Made by a program: the position numbers and the translations under genes | The notes under the pieces: model-generated | The model's database searches: none | The model's input: only the letters and a program-made list of their open reading frames with translations | What the model was told of the DNA's origin: nothing | Assembly (NCBI GenBank): GCA_903860975.1 | Contig: CAIOSI010000013.1 | Coordinates: 31,391 to 95,390, forward strand | Direction: 5' to 3' | Origin: an uncultured Alphaproteobacteria bacterium | GTDB taxonomy: Bacteria > Pseudomonadota > Alphaproteobacteria > Caulobacterales > Caulobacteraceae | DNA: 64,000 nt | In this document: piece by piece, positions 47,818-56,688 of the stretch | Numbering within the stretch: the first letter of the stretch is position 1 | Layout: each line of letters starts with the position of its first letter

Positions 47818-48573
47818 TTAGGCCTTGGCGGGACGTCTCGCGGCGAACGCCGCAATACGATCGCGCATGTCCGGTCCGCGGCCTTCAGTCCGATAGACCT
47901 CCTGCGCCAGGCCGGCGCTGAGCGGCAGGCCGTCGGTCTGCAACAAAAGGCGCTTGTTCGCGCGGTGACTGAACCAGGACTGCGCCAGGATATCGGCGAC
48001 CAGCCGGTCCACGTACTCGTCAAGCGCCGCGTCCTCGACACAGGCGTCAGCCAGACCCATCGCTTCGGCTTCGCGGCCTGTGTAGGTGCGGCAGGTGAAC
48101 ATCATCTCGCGGGCTTTGGAGGGGCCAACCCTGCGCGGTAGGCGCTGGCTTAGGCCCCAAATCGGCGTAAGCGCCCACTTGGCGTGGGTGTCGGCGAACC
48201 GGGCCGACTCGCCCGCCACGATCAAATCGCCGGACAGAGCCAGTTCCAGGCCGCCCGTGTAGCACACCCCGTGCACCACCACGATCAACGGCTGTTGCAG
48301 CATCGCCAGGCGCTCAATGGTGTCAGCCTGGAAATGCGGCTTGGGTGGGTTCTCTCCGCTGGAGATGTCAGCCAGGTCGTGGCCTGCCGAGAAGCAGCGT
48401 CCCTCGCCCCGAAGCACCACCGCGCCGATCGTGTCGGCCTCCTTGTCCAACGCTTCAACATGGGCCCGCAACTCGGCGAACAGATCGACAGTCAGAGCGT
48501 TCATCTTCTCCGGGCGATTGAGGCGCAGAATTGCGCCTCCCTCGCGATCCTCGCGGGTGACCAACTGGCTCAT
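47818..48573 (-). CDS. Crotonase-family protein with altered catalytic acids
   Basis: The 251-residue enoyl-CoA hydratase/isomerase-like protein keeps the fold and the oxyanion elements (VHGVCYTGGLELAL). The two catalytic glutamates of classic hydratases are not in place: the usual FAEPE stretch reads FADTHAKW, and the second position reads GLSQRLP. I chose the ATG at 48571-48573, which overlaps the previous stop by 4 bp. Members with this FADTHA pattern are often annotated as hydratases, but their reaction may differ. Confidence 0.85.
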   Translation of the reverse strand: MSQLVTREDREGGAILRLNRPEKMNALTVDLFAELRAHVEALDKEADTIGAVVLRGEGRCFSAGHDLADISSGENPPKPHFQADTIERLAMLQQPLIVVVHGVCYTGGLELALSGDLIVAGESARFADTHAKWALTPIWGLSQRLPRRVGPSKAREMMFTCRTYTGREAEAMGLADACVEDAALDEYVDRLVADILAQSWFSHRANKRLLLQTDGLPLSAGLAQEVYRTEGRGPDMRDRIAAFAARRPAKA

Positions 48574-50006
48574 TGGGTGACGCCCTCGCATGATGAAAAT
48601 GGTTCAATCGGAAATGGATCATCCGTCGTCAGCGGACCGGCGGTGAGCGCAGCCCGCACGCCGGGGTCATTGCGGAAATCATCAGGAAGCAGTCCAGGCG
48701 TGGCCAGTACCGCCGCAAGGTTCCGCGCCGCTTGCAGGTCAACAGCGCAGGGGTCGCGGACGAGCCCGCGGCGCGCCACTTCCAGCCAGCTGCGCACCAG
48801 GCAGGCCAGGCGCCAATGCGGCCGGCCTGCGCGCAGATTCGCCCGCAATGGCCCAAACACCCGCTGGGCGAGCTTTGCAGAACCGTCCTCACCGATTTGC
48901 CTGAGAGCGTGACGCACATTGGGATTGGCCAGTCTGGGCTGAGTGACGCGCCAGTAGGCCTCAATAGGCAGTTCCGGGAAGGCGGCGGCGATCTCAACCC
49001 TGATGAGCTCGTCAACAAAGGCGGCGATCTTGCGATCGGCGAACGCCTCGTGGGCGAATTCGAAACCTCGCAAAAGTCCCAAGTAGGCGAGTGCGGAATT
49101 GGCCGTGTTCAGTACGTGAAGCTTCAGTCTCTGTGAGTGGGCGACGTCGTCGACCAACTCCACACCCACCGTTTCCCAGGCCGGACGGGGACCTGCGAAA
49201 CTGTCCTCAATCACCCATTGGGTGAAAGGTTCGCGCTGAACACAGGCTTCGTCGGTTCGGCCGAGCGCCGCCGACACGCGCTCCTGCAGACTGGCGTCCG
49301 ACGCCGGCGTGATGCTGTCCACCATGCAATTTGGAAATCGGGTCGTTTCGTCGATCCAGCAGGCAAGCGTTGGGTCAATCCGGTCTGCGAAGGCCAGCAA
49401 CAGGTCGCGCAAGGTCGCGCCATTTGCCATCAGGTTGTCGCAGCTCAGCACTGTCAGCCCGCCGCCCCCGGCCTGTCGCCGGCCTGCAAGACCCCGCGCC
49501 AGCCAGCCCAGGGTCGAGCGGGGCGCGCCCGCGCTCACCAAGTCTGAGGCAATTTCGGGATCGGCGATGTCGAGGCCTCCGTCCACGGCCCGGCCATAGC
49601 CCTTTTCGGTGACCGTCAGGGTGACGACGTGAGTGGTGGGGGCGGCGAGCGCATCCAGCAAGCGTGCGGGTTCTCTCGGAGCGGCCAATGCGCCGCGCAG
49701 CGCCCCGACTACCCGGTAGCGCCGTGCGTCCTGAAGTGTCTCGATGGTGTAGAGGCCTTCCTGGCGGTTTACGGCTTCCGCGACCTGCGTGCCGTGCAGG
49801 GCGACGCCAAGGATTCCCCAGTCTCCACCCGCCGCGGCGATAGCGTCGTCGGTGTAGAACGCCTGGTGAGCGCGATGGAACGCGCCCAGTCCAAAATGGA
49901 CGATGCCCACGCCCAAGCGCGATGGATTGAACCCGGGCCGAGCGACGGCGACGGGCAAGGTTGGTAGCGCGGTCAGGTTGAGGGGGCCTTGGATAAGCGT
50001 GTCCAT
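48570..50006 (-). CDS. Mannitol/mannonate-type long-chain dehydrogenase
   Basis: This 478-residue NAD-dependent polyol/uronate dehydrogenase family member (mannitol 2-dehydrogenase, mannonate oxidoreductase, arabinitol dehydrogenase) has the N-terminal Rossmann motif GLGAFHRAHQ, SCDNLMANG and TRFPNCMVDSITP. The family catalytic set is K-x4-N-x2-H. Here it is K295, N300 and N303 (KLHVLNTAN), so the histidine is replaced by asparagine. It overlaps the crotonase gene and probably acts on a hexuronate or polyol in the same pathway as gluconokinase. The altered residue may change the reaction or direction. Confidence 0.9.
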   Translation of the reverse strand: MDTLIQGPLNLTALPTLPVAVARPGFNPSRLGVGIVHFGLGAFHRAHQAFYTDDAIAAAGGDWGILGVALHGTQVAEAVNRQEGLYTIETLQDARRYRVVGALRGALAAPREPARLLDALAAPTTHVVTLTVTEKGYGRAVDGGLDIADPEIASDLVSAGAPRSTLGWLARGLAGRRQAGGGGLTVLSCDNLMANGATLRDLLLAFADRIDPTLACWIDETTRFPNCMVDSITPASDASLQERVSAALGRTDEACVQREPFTQWVIEDSFAGPRPAWETVGVELVDDVAHSQRLKLHVLNTANSALAYLGLLRGFEFAHEAFADRKIAAFVDELIRVEIAAAFPELPIEAYWRVTQPRLANPNVRHALRQIGEDGSAKLAQRVFGPLRANLRAGRPHWRLACLVRSWLEVARRGLVRDPCAVDLQAARNLAAVLATPGLLPDDFRNDPGVRAALTAGPLTTDDPFPIEPFSSCEGVTQ

Positions 50007-50015
50007 CGCGAGCGC

Positions 50016-51095
50016 TCAGCCCCCGGCCCGGGCAGCGCAACCCCAGCCTACGGCCGCCAACAGGGGGACGCGAGCCTCCGCCGTGAGGGCGTGCGGGCTC
50101 TTGGCTATGCCAGCGCGAACCCGCCCGGCGATCCCCTGGACGATGCAGGCCAGGCGGAAGAGGGTGAAGGCCATCAACCAGTCAAGGTCGATGTCGCCAT
50201 CCCGGCCGGTCAAGGCCGCGTACTGGGTGATCACATCCTCCTGGCTGGGAATGCCGAGCGCCACAGGGTCCATTCCGCGGAAGCCGGCCCGTTCGCTGGC
50301 GGGCAGAATCCAGGCCATCAGGAACCAAGCCAGGTCGGCAAGGGGATCGCCCACAGTCGAGAGTTCCCAGTCCAGAACTGCGCGGACTTCCGACGTCGTG
50401 GGGTGAAGCACCATGTTGTCGAGACGGTAGTCACCGTGCACGATCGCTCGGCGTCCCGCCGCGGGCCTGCGGACAGGTAGCCAGGCGATGAGGCGCTCCA
50501 TGTCAGGAATGACCGTCGTCTCGGCGCTCCGGTACTGCCGCGTCCAGCGCGCAATCTGGCGCTCGAAGTAGTCGCCGGGGCGTCCGAAGTCAGTCAGTCC
50601 GATGGTGTCGACGTCCAAGTTGTGCAGCGCAGCCAGGACGGCGACCTGGGCCTCGACCACCATGCGGCGCTCTGCGGGCTCAAGATCTGGCAGAGAAAGG
50701 TCCCAAAGCACCCGGCCCTCGACCATCTCCATCACATAGAAGGCTGAGCCCATGACTTCGCGATCCTCGCACAGCGCGTATACCATTGGCGCGGGAATGC
50801 CTGCCGCGCCGACCGCCGCCAGCACCCTAAACTCGCGCTCGACGGCATGCGCCGACGGGAGCAGGTCGCCCGGCGGTTTCCGGCGCAGGACATATTCCCT
50901 GCCGGGCGTCGTCAGCCGGTAAGTGGGGTTGGACTGGCCGCCCTTGAACTGGGAGACCTCCAGCGGGCCGACAAAGCCTTCGACGTGAGTGTCCAGCCAG
51001 GCCGCCAGCCGCATGACGTCCAGGCCGTGGCTGGGGTCCACAGCCTGGACGCCCGCGAAGTCGCGGTCTCCGGCCCTATCGAAGGCGCCGCTCAC
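50016..51095 (-). CDS. APH/ACAD10-like phosphotransferase
   Basis: The 359-residue protein has a protein-kinase-like fold of the aminoglycoside phosphotransferase group. The catalytic and metal-binding region is VHGDYRLDNM and VLDWELSTVGDP (about residues 220-260), and RRKPPGDLLPSAHAVEREF is the N-lobe stretch typical of ACAD10/11-like hydroxyacyl kinases. In ACAD10/11 the kinase phosphorylates 4-hydroxyacyl-CoA, which fits a pathway with CoA ligase and crotonase. It overlaps the quinoprotein gene by 4 bp. Confidence 0.9.
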   Translation of the reverse strand: MSGAFDRAGDRDFAGVQAVDPSHGLDVMRLAAWLDTHVEGFVGPLEVSQFKGGQSNPTYRLTTPGREYVLRRKPPGDLLPSAHAVEREFRVLAAVGAAGIPAPMVYALCEDREVMGSAFYVMEMVEGRVLWDLSLPDLEPAERRMVVEAQVAVLAALHNLDVDTIGLTDFGRPGDYFERQIARWTRQYRSAETTVIPDMERLIAWLPVRRPAAGRRAIVHGDYRLDNMVLHPTTSEVRAVLDWELSTVGDPLADLAWFLMAWILPASERAGFRGMDPVALGIPSQEDVITQYAALTGRDGDIDLDWLMAFTLFRLACIVQGIAGRVRAGIAKSPHALTAEARVPLLAAVGWGCAARAGG

Positions 51096-53218
51096 CGGTC
51101 ACCTGCTTTCCGGTGTGAGGCTGGCAGGGCGAAGGCAACGTACTTGGCCGCGGTTGGGACCTTGTCGTTCTTGCCTCCGCCAACCGCGACGACCACGAAT
51201 TGGCGGCCACCGACCATGTAGGTCGCTGGTGTGGCGATGGCGGAGGCGTCGAGGGTCGTTTGCCAGAGCAACTTGCCGGTGCGCTTGTCGAAAGCACGGA
51301 AGCGATTGTCGAAGATGGTCGCGCCGATAAACAACAGGCCGCCGGCCGTCACCACTGAGCCGCCGTAGTTCTCCGTGCCTATGCCCTCAAGCCCTTTGGC
51401 GGCTAGTTCCGGGTAGTCGCCGAACGGAATGCGCCAGGTATATTCGCCAGTGTCCAGGTTGAGCGCGCTTAGCGTCCCCCACGGCGGCGCCACCGCGGGA
51501 TAGCCATCGGGATCCAGGAAACGTTGGTAGCCATTGATGGTGAAGCGCCGTCCCAGGTCCGGGTCAGGCTTTAGGTCCTCAGGCCTTGGCAGGGCCTCAT
51601 CGCTATTCTGCACGACGTAGCGCGCTAGCGCCGTCATCAGCTCGCTGCCCAGGTTGCGGAAGCTTGGCATGCGACCGCCGCCGTAGAGCAACAGGCGGGT
51701 GACATCATAGACCCCCATCCTGTCCTTCAGGTCGACCAGCGATGGGAACTGGGGTGGATTGCCCTTCAGGTCTGCGCCGTGGCAGCTGGAACATTCGCGC
51801 AGATAGAGGCCGCGGCGGCTCAATGCAGCGGTTTCCGGCGCGTTCTCTTTGAGCTGAAGGATGTAGGCGACGTCGTTGGCGTTGATGTAGGCGAGGTGGG
51901 TTTGTGGATCGTAGGACGTTCCACCGTATTCGCCGCCGCCGTCGAAACCCGGGAACAGGACGGTACCCTCGCGACTGCCGGGTGTGAACTGGCCGGTGCT
52001 GCGCAGATTGCGGAAGCGGGCCAGGACAGCGTCGTGCGCCTGTGGCGTGCGTTGTGTGAGCTCGGCCTCCGTAAGGCGCTGACGTGCGAAGGGCGCCGGC
52101 GACAACGGCATCGGCTGGCGAATAGCCGCCTGCTCGCCGGGGATGTCCGAGGTCGCCACGGAGCGCTCCTCCAATGGAAACAGTGACTTGCCGGTCAACC
52201 GGTCCAGCACGTAGACAACGCCGGTCTTGGTGATCTGCACCAGGGCCGCCACCGACTTGCCGTCGCGACGCAGGGTGACCAGTGTCGGCGGCGCCGGCAG
52301 GTCGCGATCCCAGATGTCGTGTCTCACGGTCTGGAAATGCCAGATCCTGCGTCCGGTCGCGGCGTCCAGCGCCAGGATGCTGTTGGCAAAGAGATTGTCG
52401 CCCAGCCGGTCGGCCCCGTAGAAGTCGCGGTCCCCGGCCCCGGCCGAACCGGTCGAAGCGAAGACGATCCCGTGCGCAGGATCGAGCGCCAGCCCGGCCC
52501 AGGCATTGGCGCCGTTCACCCGTTTCCAGGCATCCGGCGGCCAGGTCTCGTAGCCAGCCTCGCCGGGCCGCGGAATGGTGTGGAACGTCCAGCGTATGGC
52601 GCCGGTGCGCGCGTCATAGGCGCGAATATGGCCCGGCGCCTGGCCCGAGCCACCTTCGATCAAGAGACCCTTATAGACGATCCCGGGACTCGGATTGCTG
52701 ATCGACAACTCAGCGGGATCGCGGTCCAGGCCTTCACGCATGTCGACCCGACCAGCCTTGCCAAACTCCAGGGCCGGTCGGCCGGAGCGGGCATCGAGGC
52801 CATAGATATACTGGCCGACATTGGCGAAAATCCGCGCCTCGTGACCGTCGCTCCAAAAGGTCACTCCACGCGAGCGTTGCTTGCTCCGCACCGCAGCGCC
52901 CTCGTGGGGATCGAAGCGCCACTTGACGGCGCCGCTGGCCGCATCAAGCGCGATGACCTCCAGGGTCGGCCCGAGCACATACATCGTCCCGTTTACGACG
53001 ATCGGGTTGGCCTCGAGTTCGGAGGCGGGGCCCGCACCACCTGCGTCGAAGCTCCAGGCGACCTTTAGTTTGGCGACGTTGCCGCGGTTGATCTGGATCA
53101 GCGGCGAATAGTGGGTCCCCTGCGGATCGCCGTTGTAGACGGGCCAGTCTGGCGCGGCGGCGGCTGGAAATGCGCCGAGCACCACCGCCGCCAACCAGGC
53201 CGTGGCGCCGCCCCGCAT
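51092..53218 (-). CDS. PQQ-dependent dehydrogenase with inserted cytochrome c domain
   Basis: This 708-residue exported quinoprotein has a signal peptide (MRGGATAWLAAVVLG to about residue 22) and a PQQ beta-propeller. A haem c domain (CSSCH at about 476-480; possible axial Met in GGRMPSF near 517) lies between propeller blades, not at the end; the propeller continues after it with YGGSVV and GKLLWQTTL. It would oxidise an alcohol or sugar in the periplasm and pass electrons to the respiratory chain. I chose the ATG at 53216-53218, 5 bp after the MFS stop. The PQQ synthesis genes are not in the window. Confidence 0.92.
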   Translation of the reverse strand: MRGGATAWLAAVVLGAFPAAAAPDWPVYNGDPQGTHYSPLIQINRGNVAKLKVAWSFDAGGAGPASELEANPIVVNGTMYVLGPTLEVIALDAASGAVKWRFDPHEGAAVRSKQRSRGVTFWSDGHEARIFANVGQYIYGLDARSGRPALEFGKAGRVDMREGLDRDPAELSISNPSPGIVYKGLLIEGGSGQAPGHIRAYDARTGAIRWTFHTIPRPGEAGYETWPPDAWKRVNGANAWAGLALDPAHGIVFASTGSAGAGDRDFYGADRLGDNLFANSILALDAATGRRIWHFQTVRHDIWDRDLPAPPTLVTLRRDGKSVAALVQITKTGVVYVLDRLTGKSLFPLEERSVATSDIPGEQAAIRQPMPLSPAPFARQRLTEAELTQRTPQAHDAVLARFRNLRSTGQFTPGSREGTVLFPGFDGGGEYGGTSYDPQTHLAYINANDVAYILQLKENAPETAALSRRGLYLRECSSCHGADLKGNPPQFPSLVDLKDRMGVYDVTRLLLYGGGRMPSFRNLGSELMTALARYVVQNSDEALPRPEDLKPDPDLGRRFTINGYQRFLDPDGYPAVAPPWGTLSALNLDTGEYTWRIPFGDYPELAAKGLEGIGTENYGGSVVTAGGLLFIGATIFDNRFRAFDKRTGKLLWQTTLDASAIATPATYMVGGRQFVVVAVGGGKNDKVPTAAKYVAFALPASHRKAGDR

Positions 53219-53222
53219 CGAG

Positions 53223-54656
53223 CTAGGCCTCGCCCGCATTCATCTGCCCCGCGCGCGCCAGATCTTGGCGCAGGCTCCGTGCGCCAAGGAAATAGTGCAA
53301 AGACCCCCAAAACCCGAAGCAGAAGGTCGCCAGGATGGCCCAGCGCGTGCCCTGGGCCGCTGCCGCCGTGCAGGTGGTCGCGAGACCGGCGGCCAGCGGC
53401 GAGCCCCGGGCCAGGCATGTATCCATATAGGCGCCCAGACCGTGGGCCGCGAAGAGCCGCGCGGTGACGATGTCGCTGACCTTGCCGGTGAAGTAGGGGC
53501 CGAAACTCAGCGCCAGAAGGTTCAGACAGAAGAGCAGGATGGCCGCGGCGGTCGCGCGCATGCGCGGACTGACCAAGTTGTGCATGACCGCAAAGGTGGG
53601 GGCGAGCGAGGTGCTGCCAAACACGCCTGCGAGCAGCAGAAACACGATGGCCACTTCCAAAGATGAGGTCGAATAGGCCACCAGGTAGAGCGGCGTGGCG
53701 ATCAGCGATCCCACAGCGGGGATCAAGGCGTAGTGGCGGCGGTCGCGTTTGATCGCCCAATCGATCAGGTAACCACTCAGCACCGTGCCCAGGCCGGTGG
53801 AAATGCCGGTGGTGAGGCCGACCACCAGGCCGACCTGCGCTAGGCTCAGTCCGAACTGGCGGATCAGGTAGAGCGCAGCGAACGCCGTCGAGCCATAGCC
53901 CACGATGTGCTTCAGCATCAGCCCCCAGGCCAGGTGGCGCATAGAGGCGTTACGGAACATATGCCCCGCCACCTCTCGGATCGAGGGCGTCGGACCCTGG
54001 ACCGCCGCCGCTATGGGCGAAGGCTGGTCCGACTGGCCACGTACCGGTTCGCGAAGCACAAGTCGCATGACAAGGGCCAAGATCAGGCCGGGCATGCCAA
54101 CCATGTAGAATGCAACCCGCCAACCCCAGTGCTGGGCGACCGCCCCCACCACAATGGCTCCGATCATGCTGCCGAACGGAACACCGAACGTGTAGACAGA
54201 GAGCGCCGAGGCGCGCCGATCAGGCGGGTAGTAGTCGGTGATCAGGGAGTGGGTGGCCGGCGCGCAACCGGCCTCGCCGATCCCGACGCCGAAGCGGCAA
54301 AAGACCAATTGGACGAAGTTGGCGGCAAGCCCCGTCACGAGGGTCATCACCGACCAGAGGGTCAGGCAGATTGTGAGGATATTGACCCGGTTGTAGCGCT
54401 CGGCCAGCCGGGCGATCGGCAAGCCGAGGATGGCATAGAAGGCTGCGAAAGCCAGGCCCTGGAGGAGGCCCAAGCTGGCGTCGCTGACCCGGAACTCAAG
54501 CTTTATGGACTGGCTGACTATCGACAGGATGTTCCGGTCGATTACGTTTGATGTGTAGACCAGCATCAAAAGTATTAGCGCCCAGCGACGATAGCTTTCC
54601 GAAAATCGGTCCGCCAGGGCGCCGGCGTCGGAGGTTGTCTCGGCGGCCACCGTCAA
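53223..54656 (-). CDS. Spinster-like MFS transporter
   Basis: This 477-residue, 12-helix carrier has NVIDRNILS in helix 1, the loop ARLAERYNRVN between helices 2 and 3, and CRFGVGIGEAGCAPATHS in helix 4, which mark the Spinster-like group. It overlaps the serine-hydrolase gene by 4 bp and is 5 bp before the quinoprotein gene. Its likely job is inner-membrane uptake of the compound that the TonB receptor brings into the periplasm. Confidence 0.92.
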   Translation of the reverse strand: MTVAAETTSDAGALADRFSESYRRWALILLMLVYTSNVIDRNILSIVSQSIKLEFRVSDASLGLLQGLAFAAFYAILGLPIARLAERYNRVNILTICLTLWSVMTLVTGLAANFVQLVFCRFGVGIGEAGCAPATHSLITDYYPPDRRASALSVYTFGVPFGSMIGAIVVGAVAQHWGWRVAFYMVGMPGLILALVMRLVLREPVRGQSDQPSPIAAAVQGPTPSIREVAGHMFRNASMRHLAWGLMLKHIVGYGSTAFAALYLIRQFGLSLAQVGLVVGLTTGISTGLGTVLSGYLIDWAIKRDRRHYALIPAVGSLIATPLYLVAYSTSSLEVAIVFLLLAGVFGSTSLAPTFAVMHNLVSPRMRATAAAILLFCLNLLALSFGPYFTGKVSDIVTARLFAAHGLGAYMDTCLARGSPLAAGLATTCTAAAAQGTRWAILATFCFGFWGSLHYFLGARSLRQDLARAGQMNAGEA

Positions 54657-55843
54657 TGGACGTTCCCGGCATTCTGCGATGATGCCGTCGTGGTGATGTC
54701 TGGGTGCACCGCGCCGATGTCGCGTGCGCAGGCGTAGGCCGCGTCGATCAGAGGCTGCAGCCGGGCGTCGGAATCGGCCTTCATCAGCATTCGGTTCATC
54801 GCGTAGGCCACGACCATCCGCGCATCCAGATCGACCAGAACCGCAGATCCGCCCCAGCCGCCGCCTTGAAGGATTCGTCGACCAGGGATGACTTTGTAGC
54901 CGCGCCCGAACCAGACCGGCCGATGCACAACGAGATCGACGCCGCCGTGAGTCTCAAGTGTGAGAGCGGCTTCGCAGCTTTCCGGCGACATCCGCCTTAC
55001 GCCGTCCAGCTCCCCTCCGCAGGCCATGAGTGACTGGACCCGGGCGATTGAGCGCGCGTTGCCTGTGCCGTTGCTGGCAGGAATCTCGGCGCGCCGCCAG
55101 CGCTCCGAACGCGACCACTCCGCCCGCTCGTACGGATTTCGAAACACCCGTAGTCCCATCCCGGTGGCCGTGTCGCCTGACACAGACGGCGGCGGTACAA
55201 GGATTGCGAGGTCGGCGTCGCGGGCAGGTGGCAGGCCGAAGTGGAAGTCGGCGCCCAGTGGCGCGGCTACGGCGTCCGCAAAGAACCGGCCTGGACTTTG
55301 CTGGGTGATCCGGCGGATCACCTCGCCGATCAAGAAGCCATGGGTGACGGCGTGGTACCCCGAGGCCGTTCCGGGCTCCCACCATGGCGCCTGGGCGGCG
55401 AGCAGAGTTGTGACCTTCTCCCAGTCGTAAAGGTCCTCCTCAACAATTGGGGCGTCCCAGCCGGGGAGACCCGAAGTGTGTCCCAGGATATGGCGCACGA
55501 GGACGTCCGCCTTGCCCGCGGCAGCGAACTCCGGCCAATAGCGGGCGACAGGTGCGTCCAATGAGAGTTCGCCGCGGTCAGCCAGCAGCATGGCGCTAAG
55601 TCCCATCATCGTCTTGCTTGTCGAATAGACGTTGACGATTGTGTCCTTCGTCCAGGGCGCTGTCCGCGCTGCGTCGAGATGGCCGCCCCACAGATCGACG
55701 ACAGGCTGGCCGTCGATCGTGACGCAGAACGAGGCTCCCAGGTCAGCACCGGTCTGCAGATTGGCCGCGAAAGCGTCCCTGACCGGTCCAAAACCATCCG
55801 AGCAAAATCCGTCGAACACGGCGGGAAAAGCCTCGGCGTTCAT
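54653..55843 (-). CDS. Beta-lactamase-fold serine hydrolase/esterase
   Basis: The 396-residue protein has the SxxK motif (S74 to K77, in VYSTSKTMMG), a Y163 in the usual YxN position (SGYHAVTHG) and an HxG-like KTG counterpart near the C terminus (GGWGGSAV). There is no signal peptide, so it is likely cytoplasmic. It is more like class C beta-lactamase-related esterases (EstB-type) than a resistance enzyme. In this operon it may open an ester or lactone of the substrate. It overlaps neighbours on both sides by 4 bp. Confidence 0.9.
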   Translation of the reverse strand: MNAEAFPAVFDGFCSDGFGPVRDAFAANLQTGADLGASFCVTIDGQPVVDLWGGHLDAARTAPWTKDTIVNVYSTSKTMMGLSAMLLADRGELSLDAPVARYWPEFAAAGKADVLVRHILGHTSGLPGWDAPIVEEDLYDWEKVTTLLAAQAPWWEPGTASGYHAVTHGFLIGEVIRRITQQSPGRFFADAVAAPLGADFHFGLPPARDADLAILVPPPSVSGDTATGMGLRVFRNPYERAEWSRSERWRRAEIPASNGTGNARSIARVQSLMACGGELDGVRRMSPESCEAALTLETHGGVDLVVHRPVWFGRGYKVIPGRRILQGGGWGGSAVLVDLDARMVVAYAMNRMLMKADSDARLQPLIDAAYACARDIGAVHPDITTTASSQNAGNVH

Positions 55844-56688
55844 GACTTGGCCTGCGGCGGCCAGAGTCGGGGATTGAGCTGGCCGACGGCAAGGCCGCCA
55901 ACGGGCCTGCTGTCGAGCCAGGTGCGGTGGTCAAACTTTTGGCCTGGACCCGGCTCTGTGATGCGCGCGCCGTCGGCGTACCAGATGACCGTCATCACCA
56001 ACCGAAAAAGGTCGGTGTCATTCGACCCGGCGCGGTGAAGGGTCCACCCCTTGTGGAACGTCGCGTCGCCGGCGGTCATCGCTCCGTAGGTCTCCAGCGG
56101 GAAGCCGCGTTCCTCCACCAAGGCCTGGAAAGAGGCCTCGGACTCGTCTCCGATCAGCCAGGGGCCCAGGTTGCCTTGCTTGTGGCTACCGCTGGCGAAG
56201 GTCATCGATCCGACCCGGGCTGGAATGTCCACCAGCGGCATCCACATGGTCACCGTGTCCTGGGTGTCCAGAGGCCAGTAGCCTTGGTCCTGATGCCATG
56301 GCGTGTGGCCCCCGCCGGGTTCCTTGCAAAGGGCTTGATCGTGGTAGAGCCGCACGCTCTGGACCCCCAGCAGGTCGGCGGCGGCCTTGGCTAGACGTGG
56401 GGCGAAGACCAGGGCTTTCACTTGGTCGTCGAAGCGCCAGAGGTTGTGCACCTGAAGGAAGGCCTTGCCGTAGGTCTTACGCTCCTCCAGCGGTGCGACG
56501 CCCTCCGCGTGTTTTCGGACCGCAGCCTCGACGGAGGGGCGAAAAGATTCGACCTCAGCTAGGCTAGCCAGGCCGCGAACCATGGCATGGCCCTTCTCCG
56601 CCAGGCTGCGGATGGCTTCCGGTGCGATGGTCCGTGTTTCAGACATGTCCGGTGCGGCGGCGGTGGGCCGCGGGGCGGCAAGGGTCAT
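55840..56688 (-). CDS. PhyH-family dioxygenase
   Basis: This 282-residue 2-oxoglutarate/Fe(II)-dependent dioxygenase has H132 and D134 in WHQDQGYW, a distal H218 in GWTLHRAG and a nearby arginine. It belongs to the phytanoyl-CoA dioxygenase family, which hydroxylates many small molecules. Its ATG overlaps the stop of the other PhyH gene (ATGA). The two are diverged from each other and may act on the substrate in sequence. Confidence 0.9.
   Translation of the reverse strand: MTLAAPRPTAAAPDMSETRTIAPEAIRSLAEKGHAMVRGLASLAEVESFRPSVEAAVRKHAEGVAPLEERKTYGKAFLQVHNLWRFDDQVKALVFAPRLAKAAADLLGVQSVRLYHDQALCKEPGGGHTPWHQDQGYWPLDTQDTVTMWMPLVDIPARVGSMTFASGSHKQGNLGPWLIGDESEASFQALVEERGFPLETYGAMTAGDATFHKGWTLHRAGSNDTDLFRLVMTVIWYADGARITEPGPGQKFDHRTWLDSRPVGGLAVGQLNPRLWPPQAKS

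Noticed and set aside
54653..55843. True beta-lactamase resistance gene
   Set aside because: No signal peptide and esterase-like surroundings in a catabolic operon; only the fold is shared.
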